Positions 34,873-43,417 of a stretch of 64,000 nt of DNA are shown here, piece after piece. The notes under the pieces were generated by a model. The model was not told the origin of the DNA. It saw only the letters and a list, made by a program, of their open reading frames with translations, and searched no databases. Both the position numbers and the translations under genes were made by a program. The stretch covers positions 62,001 through 126,000 of the forward strand of contig CAXXSS010000001.1 of the NCBI GenBank assembly GCA_963676865.2, read 5' to 3'. Each line of letters begins with the position of its first letter. The stretch's first letter is position 1. The stretch comes from JAAYUD01 sp963676865 (GTDB lineage Bacteria; Bacteroidota; Bacteroidia; Bacteroidales; Bacteroidaceae).

Positions 34873-37218
34873 TTACTTTTTGATAAACGGAAACCACGCC
34901 CAGAAGGTTGATCCGACACCTACAACGGACTCTACTCCTATCGTACCATTACATACATCAACTATGGCTTTGCATATAGATAGTCCCAAACCGGTACCTT
35001 GCTTGAGGGAACCTATCTTTTCAAAGCGTTCGAATATCTTGGTCTGAGACTCAACAGGAATTCCAATTCCAGTATCTTCAACTAATATTTTGACACCGTT
35101 TCCTACAGTCTCATAGCTCATCTTGACATATCCCTTTTCTGTATATTTGAAAGCATTGGTAACAAAATTGGCCAAAATCTGCAAGATACGATTTTGATCA
35201 GCGTATACCATACATTTTTCTTGAGGTAGCTTGTAAACGAATTGAATGCCCTTATTCGGATTCATATCTTTGAGCGACGAATAAGAGATTTCAAGCAGAT
35301 TAGATAAATCGAATGTATTGCAATTCAAATCGATAGTACCCGCTTCTATCCGAGACAGATCCAGAATGTCATTGATAATATTTAATAACATGTTACTGTT
35401 CTCATTGATAATACTTATAAATTCCAGCTTTTGCTTTTCGTCTACGATATCACCCAAAATACTAGAAAAGCCTACAATAGCATTAAGTGGAGTTCGAATT
35501 TCATGACTCATATTAGCCAAAAATTCGGATTTCAATCTATCAGCTTCTTCGGCTTTTTCTTTCTCTATCTTCAATTCTTTCTCCTTATTAATAGAATCAG
35601 TCACATCTTTTCCTGTCACAATAACGCATTCCAGTTGCTTATCGACATTATATAACGGATTGATCTTTGTTTCAATAAATCTATTTTCCTTCCTCTTTTC
35701 AAATGAAAAATGAGATTCGTTTTCCACTACGCTAAAACTGCTTTCTATAACACCACTATAGGGGCGAATATCTTCTGTGTCAATCAAAATATCTTCCAAT
35801 ATCGGATTTTTATAAATCGAAATATGAGACTTGAGTAGCCTTTCTTTATTCTCGATATTAAACAGCTGGCAAGCCAAATCATTTATATCAACGAGCCATC
35901 CATCTTTATCAAAATAGATAATACCGATCATGGCATTATCGAATATTGTTTTATATTTTTTCAAAAGATTGATTCTTTCGTACCTTGCTATAGCCCTATC
36001 AGTTACATTCTTATGTGTACCTATAATTTTAGCAACGGAATTATCTTCAGAATACTCAATATTTATATTCAGTTCAATATATTCCCACGTCCCAACACCT
36101 TTAGAATCTACCCGAATAACAATCGATTCATCGGGCAATAGGCCTTTTGAGGCATTATGAATAAGATCCAATATCAGATGCCTATCATCCGGATGAATGA
36201 GTTCCAACTGATCATCCAACGACCGTCCACCTGGTGGAAACCTTTCGCTCTCTATATTATAAAATTTCTTTTGAACAAGATCATATCCCCAAATATGGAG
36301 ATCTCCCCCCTTTAATGCCAAAGACATTTGATAGCTTTTTTGATACAACATCCTCTCTGTTCTCTTCACTCGCTTCCGCAAAAATAAAACAATAAAATAA
36401 AGTGAAACAGCCAGAGAAAACAAAAAAGACAATACCCAATAAACAATGACTGGAATTACAATCGTCTCATTCTGCTTGAACCATTTATCTGTAATCTTAT
36501 CAAAAGTATTATCCCTTTTCATCGCATATAATTCCTGACTCATCATCTTAAGCAAGTCCTCATTGTTCCCCGCCATACAATATTCTTGAGGTGCGATACC
36601 TAAGTCAACCAATTTCAAATTATGAAATTGATATTTTCGGATATAGTAAATGGCAGACTCATAATTACAAAAAGCAGCATCGTAAGCCCCATCTGATACT
36701 TTCTTCAATTCGTCAAGAGCGCTTTTTTCGAGTACCAATTTACAAGAAACTTTCTCTTGCCTCAGTATATCCAACGAACGAGTGGATTTCTCGACTCCAA
36801 TCGTTTTGTTTTTCAAATCAGAGAACCGATTGATTGAGCGATCATTTTTACGGCGCACTATAATCTTTGTGATATATTTGATCGTTGAGCCATACTTATA
36901 TATTTTTGCACGGTCATTAGAAAACAACAAAGAAAGCAAGTCCGATTTTCCTTCACGTATATTTCTGAGAGCCGTAGAAAAGTCATTTTTCTTAATAATA
37001 TAGGGAATCTTCTTCCGATTAAGTATCGTTTTTATAATTTCCATATTATATCCATCAGGTTTACCTCCATCATTAATAAAATCAAAAGGTGGCAAATTCC
37101 AGTTTCCTTCTATTACAACAGGTCGTTTAGAGGAGTATTGAAGAGAGTCATGCGACGGCGTAGCTAATATAATACTGCAACAAAAAAGAAGCAATATGGA
37201 CAGTATCCTAAATTTCAT
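34873..37218 (-). CDS. sensor histidine kinase with periplasmic SBP domain and PAS domains
   Basis: 781-aa membrane kinase. A signal peptide is followed by a periplasmic solute-binding (SBP_bac_3) domain, about residues 30-250 (WNLPPFDFINDGGKPDGYN, KTIGVEKSTRSLDIL, and a DAAFCNYESAIYYI lobe), then a TM helix (about 253-278). Two PAS-type domains span about 290-530, then comes HisKA with phosphoacceptor His572 in LANMSHEIRTPLN, and HATPase with VEDTGIGIP and GTGLGLSICKAIVD. It ends after HATPase; no receiver or output domain is attached and no response regulator is adjacent. The binding domain suggests sensing of a small amino-acid-like or related solute. Confidence 0.93.
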   Translation of the reverse strand: MKFRILSILLLFCCSIILATPSHDSLQYSSKRPVVIEGNWNLPPFDFINDGGKPDGYNMEIIKTILNRKKIPYIIKKNDFSTALRNIREGKSDLLSLLFSNDRAKIYKYGSTIKYITKIIVRRKNDRSINRFSDLKNKTIGVEKSTRSLDILRQEKVSCKLVLEKSALDELKKVSDGAYDAAFCNYESAIYYIRKYQFHNLKLVDLGIAPQEYCMAGNNEDLLKMMSQELYAMKRDNTFDKITDKWFKQNETIVIPVIVYWVLSFLFSLAVSLYFIVLFLRKRVKRTERMLYQKSYQMSLALKGGDLHIWGYDLVQKKFYNIESERFPPGGRSLDDQLELIHPDDRHLILDLIHNASKGLLPDESIVIRVDSKGVGTWEYIELNINIEYSEDNSVAKIIGTHKNVTDRAIARYERINLLKKYKTIFDNAMIGIIYFDKDGWLVDINDLACQLFNIENKERLLKSHISIYKNPILEDILIDTEDIRPYSGVIESSFSVVENESHFSFEKRKENRFIETKINPLYNVDKQLECVIVTGKDVTDSINKEKELKIEKEKAEEADRLKSEFLANMSHEIRTPLNAIVGFSSILGDIVDEKQKLEFISIINENSNMLLNIINDILDLSRIEAGTIDLNCNTFDLSNLLEISYSSLKDMNPNKGIQFVYKLPQEKCMVYADQNRILQILANFVTNAFKYTEKGYVKMSYETVGNGVKILVEDTGIGIPVESQTKIFERFEKIGSLKQGTGLGLSICKAIVDVCNGTIGVESVVGVGSTFWAWFPFIKK

Positions 37219-37455
37219 AAGATGTTTTCAGACATTTAATATTTTTGTATTTTAGCAGAAAGTATATTGATATTATTATGATAGTTATATGATAACTTAT
37301 ACAAATATAAATATATTCCCTGAGAAATTCATTCTTTTCGATATTTTTCCAATAGATCACTTACTTTGAAAGTAATAGGGAACAAAAATATTATAAAAAA
37401 TATCATTTTATTTTAGTATTACATAAAAAAATAATTTATTAACTTTGAAAGCTAA
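37219..37455. other. divergent region between kinase and fucosidase relic
   Basis: Contains the kinase promoter box (37312-37319, minus). Otherwise A+T-rich and without a gene. Confidence 0.5.
37312..37319 (-). promoter_or_regulatory. -7 box for the sensor kinase
   Basis: TATATTTG on the minus strand, giving a leader of about 90 nt. Confidence 0.45.
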
Positions 37456-37736
37456 AGGTCCATTTTGTATAAAGAGTGGCACTCCAAAGAAATAGTAGCC
37501 CTCTTACGCTATAAGAATCCCAGTGTCATCATTAACTCAAGATATGGGTTGTTGGCAACGGAGCTATGCTTACCTATAAAATATACAATAAAAACTATTG
37601 GAGCGAAGTACCGAGAAACCTCTATATCGATATACCCGAGAGAGTTTTTGACCCGAGTATCACTGTGCTAGCTATCTTGCTGGACGGCCCCGTGAAATTA
37701 TATCGTGGTTCCGGTCAAGTTATCACATGCAATTAA
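37456..37736 (+). pseudogene. relic of a GH29 alpha-L-fucosidase
   Basis: Two pieces of a glycoside-hydrolase reading frame joined out of frame at about 37540. The first, in one frame, reads LYKEWHSKEIVALLRYKNPS then VIINSRYG, like the (beta/alpha)8 segment of GH29 enzymes that follows the catalytic Asp. The second, from 37542 in the +2 frame, reads IWVVGNGAMLTYKIYNKNYW, SEVPRNLYIDIPERVFDPSI and TVLAILLDGPVKLYRGSGQV, ending at the stop 37734-37736; this looks like the C-terminal beta domain of the same family. All of the N-terminal domain and most of the barrel is gone, so the gene is dead. Its position between the kinase and another carbohydrate gene fits a former glycan-use cluster. Family call is from memory of motifs. 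Confidence 0.6.
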
Positions 37737-37767
37737 TAACTCTACCTAAATAATATATAAAAAAGAG

Positions 37768-39810
37768 ATGAGACAAAAATTTTTATTATTACTATTCTGT
37801 TTTGTTGCAACACTCACAGCAGATGCACAAAATAATTTATTCGGCAAATATGAGCGAATGCTCACCCTTCCTAACGGATACGTATGCTACCGTACAGCAG
37901 AAAAGATGAAAATTGATGGTAAACTTGACGAACCATCTTGGCAAAAAGCAGCTTCCACTGCATCGTTTGCAGATATTAGTGGAAAAGGCTTCCCTACTCC
38001 AAAACAAGAAACTCACGCCAAAATATTATGGGACGATAACTATCTATACATTGGGGCAACTGTTCACGAAACGGATATCAAAGCTCTACTTACCAAACGC
38101 GATACGATTATCTATTACGATAATGATTTCGAAGTATTTCTAAATCCGGCAGGTGATGGGCACAACTATTTCGAGTTCGAGACCAATGCACGTGGCGTGC
38201 TATTCGATTTGACCCTAGACAAACCGTACCGCTCGGGAGGGAACTTCTTTATTCCATGGAATTGTGCAGGAATAAAACTTGCAGTATACCGTGATGGCAC
38301 ACTGAACAACTCGAAAGATAAGGACCGCATGTGGACGGTTGAAATGGCTATCCCCGCCAAATCACTCGCATGGAACTTCAATAGTCCTTTAGCTGCAGGA
38401 AAAACGTGGCGTATTAACTTTTCGCGTGTTGAATGGAGCGGAAAGAATGCCGACAACTGGGTTTGGATGCCAACAGGAAAAATTGACATGCACATGCCTG
38501 AGCGTTGGGGATATCTTTACTTTTCGAACAAACAAGTTGGAACTGCAACAGAAGAGTTTCATTATCCCTACAACATGGCGGTATACAAATTATTGTGGAG
38601 TATGTTCTACGCACAGCAAGATAAGCACCAGAAAGACAATAATTATCTACGCACCGCAAAAGATTTCTTCCTAACAGAAGCCGAAACAAAAGACCTTCCC
38701 CAAGGTTCGACAATCAAAGTGAATGCTACAGCCGATAATTATGATATTGCCATCACAATACCAAACGAAAAAGTACAATATACGGTCAATCAAGACGGTA
38801 AATTTGCTATAGAAAAAATAGCTCCCCGCATCGTTAAGAACTTTGTCTGGGTAGGCATCGGCAAATACAAGCCCGAAGAATTCAAAACGTGGTTCAAGCT
38901 ACTCAAAGAATGTGGCATCAGTGGTGTCATGTTCGAAGGGTACAACGAAGAAGTATACAAATATTGTCACGAAGCAGGGCTTGAAGCACACTATTGGAAA
39001 TGGACAATGAACCGTGCAGAAGTAAAAGACATCCATCCCGACTGGTTCGGTGTGAACCGTAAGGGTGAATCTTGCTATGACAAACCGGCCTATGTAGACT
39101 ATTACCGTTTTCTATGTCCCAATCACGAAGGTGTTGCCGAATATTTGGCCAACGACTACGTAAAGATTGCCAATCTTCCCTATGTTGATGGTGTACATTT
39201 GGATTACGTCCGCTTTCCGGATGTCGTTCTCCCCGTCAGTCTGTGGAAAAACTACGGCATTGAACAAACACAAGAGCTACCCCAGTATGATTATTGCTAT
39301 TGCGATGTTTGCCGTGCCAAATTCAAAGCACTGACAGGCAAAGACCCAATGGACATACAATATCCGATGGAAGATCAATCGTGGCTCAACTTCCGATACG
39401 ACGGCATTACCAAAGTAGTAGACACAATCACCAAAGCTATTAAAGCCGACGGAAAAACAATATCTGCCGCTGTATTTCCCGGGCCTTCCATGGCCAAAAA
39501 GATGGTTCGTCAAGATTGGGGAAACTGGTCTCTAGATGCGTATTATCCGATGATATATAACGGATTCTACTACGAAGGTCCCCAATGGATAGGACGTTCG
39601 GTTAAAGAAAGCGTACAGACTGTAAATGGAAGGGCCAAGATATATGCCGGTCTGATGTTCAACGATATCAAAAACGACTTTGAGAAAGCCCTTGACGAAG
39701 CCTACGACAATGGTGCATCGGGCGTATCATTCTTCGATGGTCCCAATGAAGAATACCTGCATAAGTTTAAAGAATACCTTGACAAAAGAGGTTTTCAAGT
39801 AGCCAAATAG
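37768..39810 (+). CDS. secreted CBM9-like + GH10-like (family 10 glycosylhydrolase) protein
   Basis: 680-aa exported protein (signal ends TADAQ). The N-terminal third (about 35-260) is a CBM9-type beta-sandwich: KIDGKLDEPSWQKAAS, ILWDDNYLYIGATVHE, and YYDNDFEVFLNPAGDGHNYF. From about 370 a TIM-barrel domain begins (LLKECGISGVMFEGYNEEVY), with the DGVHLDYVRFP strand, YCYCDVCRAKF and GVSFFDGPNEEY, as in the GH10-like/DUF187-type putative glycosidases. A possible acid/nucleophile pair lies in HLDYVRFP and the later DAYYPMIYNG region, but it is not proven. Substrate unknown. It stands just after the fucosidase relic and is convergent with the AraC gene. Confidence 0.8.
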   Translation: MRQKFLLLLFCFVATLTADAQNNLFGKYERMLTLPNGYVCYRTAEKMKIDGKLDEPSWQKAASTASFADISGKGFPTPKQETHAKILWDDNYLYIGATVHETDIKALLTKRDTIIYYDNDFEVFLNPAGDGHNYFEFETNARGVLFDLTLDKPYRSGGNFFIPWNCAGIKLAVYRDGTLNNSKDKDRMWTVEMAIPAKSLAWNFNSPLAAGKTWRINFSRVEWSGKNADNWVWMPTGKIDMHMPERWGYLYFSNKQVGTATEEFHYPYNMAVYKLLWSMFYAQQDKHQKDNNYLRTAKDFFLTEAETKDLPQGSTIKVNATADNYDIAITIPNEKVQYTVNQDGKFAIEKIAPRIVKNFVWVGIGKYKPEEFKTWFKLLKECGISGVMFEGYNEEVYKYCHEAGLEAHYWKWTMNRAEVKDIHPDWFGVNRKGESCYDKPAYVDYYRFLCPNHEGVAEYLANDYVKIANLPYVDGVHLDYVRFPDVVLPVSLWKNYGIEQTQELPQYDYCYCDVCRAKFKALTGKDPMDIQYPMEDQSWLNFRYDGITKVVDTITKAIKADGKTISAAVFPGPSMAKKMVRQDWGNWSLDAYYPMIYNGFYYEGPQWIGRSVKESVQTVNGRAKIYAGLMFNDIKNDFEKALDEAYDNGASGVSFFDGPNEEYLHKFKEYLDKRGFQVAK

Positions 39811-39893
39811 CCAAACAATATTCTCCGTTTGGATGGAAAAGAATCAGCCTATGCTGTATGGGATGACTAACAATAAAGTCTGAACGAGAAAGT

Positions 39894-39935
39894 AAGGAAG
39901 AGAGATAGAAATCATTCTATTCCTCTTCCTTTTTG
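39894..39935. terminator. terminator between CBM9/GH10-like gene and AraC gene
   Basis: AAGGAAGAG...ATAGAA pairs with TTCTAT...CCTCTTCCTT around a short loop and is followed by TTTTT; it serves convergent genes. Confidence 0.7.
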
Positions 39936-39943
39936 AAAAAGCC

Positions 39944-40861
39944 CTAAATAGTCGACAAAAAGGGACTTTCCGATTTTCCACCTTGAACAAGTTCTCTATA
40001 TTTTATTGGAGAGAGTCCTGTATGCTTTTTGAATGCAGTACAAAAATAATCAGGATTCTCAAATCCGACGTCGTAAGCTACTTCTTGACTTGTCAACATC
40101 GTGTCGGTAAGCAACTCTTTACTTTTCTGTATTCTTAGCTCCTGTATATAATGGTAAGGCGAAAGCCCCGTATATTGCTTATAGATACGTCTGAACCAAG
40201 AATAGCTCATAGACATTTCTTTAGACAATGCTTTCAGATCAATATCATTTGTAAAGTTTTCCAATATTCTGATCTTGGCTTGATTTATTTGATTGACCAC
40301 TCTCAGATCCTCAAATTTAGAATGTTTGTCTCTGGCATAGGCGATTCCAATAAGATGACTGACAATACCTGCCAATACCTGCTGAAAGCCAGAACGTTGT
40401 TCAATGGCCGTAGTTATGGCCTGTTTATACAATTGAACAATATCATCACGTATGCCCACATTAAATAGAGGTTTCTGCACACTAAAAAAACCATTATTTA
40501 CACGTTCCTCTATATCTTTTCCTCCAAAACCAATCCAATATTCATCCCATCCGGTCGAGATATCGGGTTGATACGAATGCCATTCTCCGGGAAACAACAA
40601 AAAGATAGTGCCCCCATTTATCTCTGTGCTTTTAACATTTGTAGAAACAAAGCTTCCCTTTCCTTGAGTAATATACAACAATTGAAATTCATTGAGTACA
40701 CGCCCCTTATTCGTCGAAAATAAATATTGTGAAGGATGATTGTGAGGAGGATACAAAGTACCCGGAGAAATTTGTTGATGACCTACGTTTTTCACGGTAA
40801 TTCCCCAGAGCAAATCTTGTTCATTCGAAACCAAGTATCTTATCAGGATGGGATCTTTCAT
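39944..40861 (-). CDS. AraC-family transcriptional regulator
   Basis: 305-aa regulator. The N-terminal cupin-like sensing domain (about 20-150: TLYPPHNHPSQYLF, TQGKGSFV, FPGEWHSYQPD) is followed by a C-terminal double HTH (about 200-295: IDLKALSKEMSMSYSWFRRI and SQEVAYDVGFENPDYFCTAF, then KKHTGLSPIKYREL). Members of this type usually respond to sugars. It lies between the GH10-like gene and the N-glycan-type locus and could control either (inference). Confidence 0.93.
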   Translation of the reverse strand: MKDPILIRYLVSNEQDLLWGITVKNVGHQQISPGTLYPPHNHPSQYLFSTNKGRVLNEFQLLYITQGKGSFVSTNVKSTEINGGTIFLLFPGEWHSYQPDISTGWDEYWIGFGGKDIEERVNNGFFSVQKPLFNVGIRDDIVQLYKQAITTAIEQRSGFQQVLAGIVSHLIGIAYARDKHSKFEDLRVVNQINQAKIRILENFTNDIDLKALSKEMSMSYSWFRRIYKQYTGLSPYHYIQELRIQKSKELLTDTMLTSQEVAYDVGFENPDYFCTAFKKHTGLSPIKYRELVQGGKSESPFLSTI

Positions 40862-41610
40862 ATTAATATGAGCATTGAATAATTAGATAGTATGTTAAAA
40901 ACAGAAGTGGTATTCCAGAACCATTATAAAGTAAGTATTTTGCATTTATACTTTTATGTATACGCATTGCTAACCTTCTAATCGAAAGCATACACTTTCA
41001 AGGTACATATCATCCTAAATCCGCATAATAATTATTATTAATTTCTATAAACGCTAGTAAATTTTACATTCATTATCAACAAGTCGAAATCACCATTTCA
41101 TCAATACTAATAGTTATCATTCGCACAAATTAGATACAATCAATATGTTCTTCTATTTCAGATATACTAAAAGAATATCAACATTTACGATGACATGCAG
41201 ACTATCATTAGCAATCCAGAACCTCAGTTCATTTCACTTACGAAAAAGTATCTTCATGATATTCACTCTTTTATTCATTCTACATGAACGATATTTTTCA
41301 TATTTTAAATTCCACACGAAAGCAACAAAGAGATGAGCAACCACAACATAATTCAGGATAATCAGAATACAGATACCAGTCATCATCCATAGCAGCCAGT
41401 CAAGGTATTTTTGTTTTCATGCGTCACAAAGATTAAATTAACTGATACAAAGCTACGATATTATCGCCTTTTTAACAAATACTTTTACGCATTTAAATAT
41501 TCAATTTGCGAAAAAATCAGTATGATACATATGTTATGCAAATAATGTCTTTGCCTATATATGACCGGATACGAAGATTGATGTAAAACCTTCTATCCGT
41601 TATTGTAGTG
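40862..41610. other. intergenic stretch upstream of AraC and downstream of the SusD gene
   Basis: A+T-rich, no convincing gene; the frame at 41145-41336 has no coding look. The palindromic cluster starts at 41611. Confidence 0.55.
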
Positions 41611-41752
41611 ACATAAGGACGTGGCTTGCGACTCACGGCCGTGAGTCGCAAGTTTCATAAGGGAGAAAATTTATTTTCGTCCTTATGTAAATTTGAAAAC
41701 ATAAGGACGAAAATATTGTCAAGTTCTTATAGCGTTTTTACCCTATAAGAAC
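41611..41752. repeat. Nested palindromic repeat cluster with a 28-bp perfect palindrome
   Basis: The core is a perfect 28-bp palindrome at 41625-41652, arms CTTGCGACTCACGG / CCGTGAGTCGCAAG. It is enclosed by an 11-bp outer inverted repeat ACATAAGGACG (41611-41621) and CGTCCTTATGT (41678-41688). A third ACATAAGGACG is at 41699-41709, and another inverted repeat GTTCTTATAG / CTATAAGAAC is at 41723-41732/41743-41752. Near-identical cores occur at 55104-55190. Confidence 0.85.
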
Positions 41753-41769
41753 GTCATCTTTCTTATACA

Positions 41770-41820
41770 ACAAAAGCTGTAGAATTCATCTCGCTAAGAA
41801 ATGAGTTCATACAGCTTTTG
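41770..41820 (-). terminator. terminator after the SusC/SusD locus
   Basis: CAAAAGCTGTA and TACAGCTTTTG pair (41771-41781 with 41810-41820), with further pairing inside (GAATTCAT / ATGAGTTC); lies 38 bp past the SusD stop. Confidence 0.7.
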
Positions 41821-41857
41821 CTTATAATTTTACGTTTACAATAGTTATGGAGCAGGC

Positions 41858-43393
41858 TTATTCATCTGCCGCCGCACCCTTATTCTGAGTTAGATTTTTA
41901 TTAATCTGAAGCTCTCTATATGGGATAGGGAACAAGAGTTTCTGTGCCGTAATATTGTAAGTACGGCTTGTCAATCCTGTATCTATAGACTTAATGTAAG
42001 CAGCATAATTGGTCATCACTTCGAGAGCTTTGCCCGTACGTACAAGATCATACCAACGATGATTTTCGAAAGCAAGTTCATGTTTACGTTCATTGGCTAC
42101 AGCATCCGCATCAACAGATGTCAAAGGATCGAGCCCTGCCCGAGCACGGACCTGATTAACATAGGGAAGTGCCTCATCATTTTTCTGTTGATCAACCAAG
42201 CACTCGGCCAGAAGCAATAAAGCATCTGCATAGCGATATACCGGCCAATTATCATCGGTATTGAAAGCTGTATTGTGCGTATGATGGTATTTATTCACAA
42301 ACGGCAGAGCGTCGGAATATTCACTGATCGCGGGATCGCCCGGCTGAAGTACACCATCTATCTCCATATTTCCATCTTCGGGATCGATCGTTCCGACTGC
42401 ATAATTCACAGATACCGGAAGACGTTTGTCACCGGGTTCGTAAGAAGCAATCATCGCATCAGTCGGTACATTCCAACCTCCTGTAGAGCTTGTATTGGCG
42501 TCTGTAGTTCCTGTCAGTACGTTTCCGTCCCAAGATCTAGGCATGAAAGAATAGAGCCAATCGCTTTGCATTCCATAATTGCCTTGCATGTATTGGATAG
42601 AGAAGATATGTTCTACACTATTTTTCATGGAAGTATTGAACACATCGGCATAGTTTTGCAATAAGTCGTACTTCATCTTTGTGATATCTTCAAGTTGCTT
42701 TTGAGCCTCCACATAATCCTTTTCGGGTTTTGTGAGTAAGACATACGCATACAACATTTTTGCTGCTCCCTTCGTTACAGATCCATCTTGTGGAAAAGAA
42801 ACAGTAGGCAACTTATCGATCGCATCTTTCACATCAGCAATAATAGTATCATACACTTGGTTAGTCTCTGCCTGAACAGGGAAAGCATCGGCAGAATTTG
42901 TAACGGGATGCAATTGAAGCGGCACTCTACCGAAGTTTCGAACTAACTCGAAGTATGCGAATGCACGAACAAACTTTGCTTTTCCAATAATATCCTTCTT
43001 GAAATCATCAGAAAGCTTGGCTTTGTCTATATAATCCAATATCGTGTTTGCACCGGCAATAATACTATAGCAAGATGCCCATGAGTCAGAAATAATACTA
43101 TTGGTACTACTTACCAAAAAGTTTGCCACATCTTCACGATCGGTATTACTCGTCATACGTTCATTATTGTTTCGAGTAAAATGTGTATTATCCGAGCGCA
43201 TTTCTTCGTAAACATAACCGAGGCTATAGATACTTCTCAAGCTAGCATACGCACCATTTACAGCTTCCGTGAATTGAGTTTCTGTTTGATAAAAATTATC
43301 TACAGCAGTAGAGCTCGAAGGAGTAATATCCAGAAATGATTCGCTGCAGGAAGTAACAAATATAGCTGTTAATATGATTAATATCTTTTTCAT
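41858..43393 (-). CDS. SusD/RagB-family glycan-binding lipoprotein
   Basis: 511-aa surface lipoprotein. The signal ends FVTSC (lipobox), then SESFLDITPSSSTAVDNFY, the common SusD start; it continues with FVRAFAYFELVRNFGRVPL, the TPR region, and the C-terminal NERKHELAFENHRWYDLVRT and KLLFPIPYRELQINKNLTQN, all hallmarks. It is the last gene of the minus-strand locus GH92 to SusD and pairs with the SusC 24 bp upstream. Confidence 0.96.
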   Translation of the reverse strand: MKKILIILTAIFVTSCSESFLDITPSSSTAVDNFYQTETQFTEAVNGAYASLRSIYSLGYVYEEMRSDNTHFTRNNNERMTSNTDREDVANFLVSSTNSIISDSWASCYSIIAGANTILDYIDKAKLSDDFKKDIIGKAKFVRAFAYFELVRNFGRVPLQLHPVTNSADAFPVQAETNQVYDTIIADVKDAIDKLPTVSFPQDGSVTKGAAKMLYAYVLLTKPEKDYVEAQKQLEDITKMKYDLLQNYADVFNTSMKNSVEHIFSIQYMQGNYGMQSDWLYSFMPRSWDGNVLTGTTDANTSSTGGWNVPTDAMIASYEPGDKRLPVSVNYAVGTIDPEDGNMEIDGVLQPGDPAISEYSDALPFVNKYHHTHNTAFNTDDNWPVYRYADALLLLAECLVDQQKNDEALPYVNQVRARAGLDPLTSVDADAVANERKHELAFENHRWYDLVRTGKALEVMTNYAAYIKSIDTGLTSRTYNITAQKLLFPIPYRELQINKNLTQNKGAAADE

Positions 43394-43417
43394 ACTACAT
43401 AAAATTAAAATTATAAC

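Noticed and set aside
41145..41336. 63-codon plus-strand frame in the AraC upstream region
   Set aside because: No ribosome-binding site, A+T-driven composition and no recognisable protein features.
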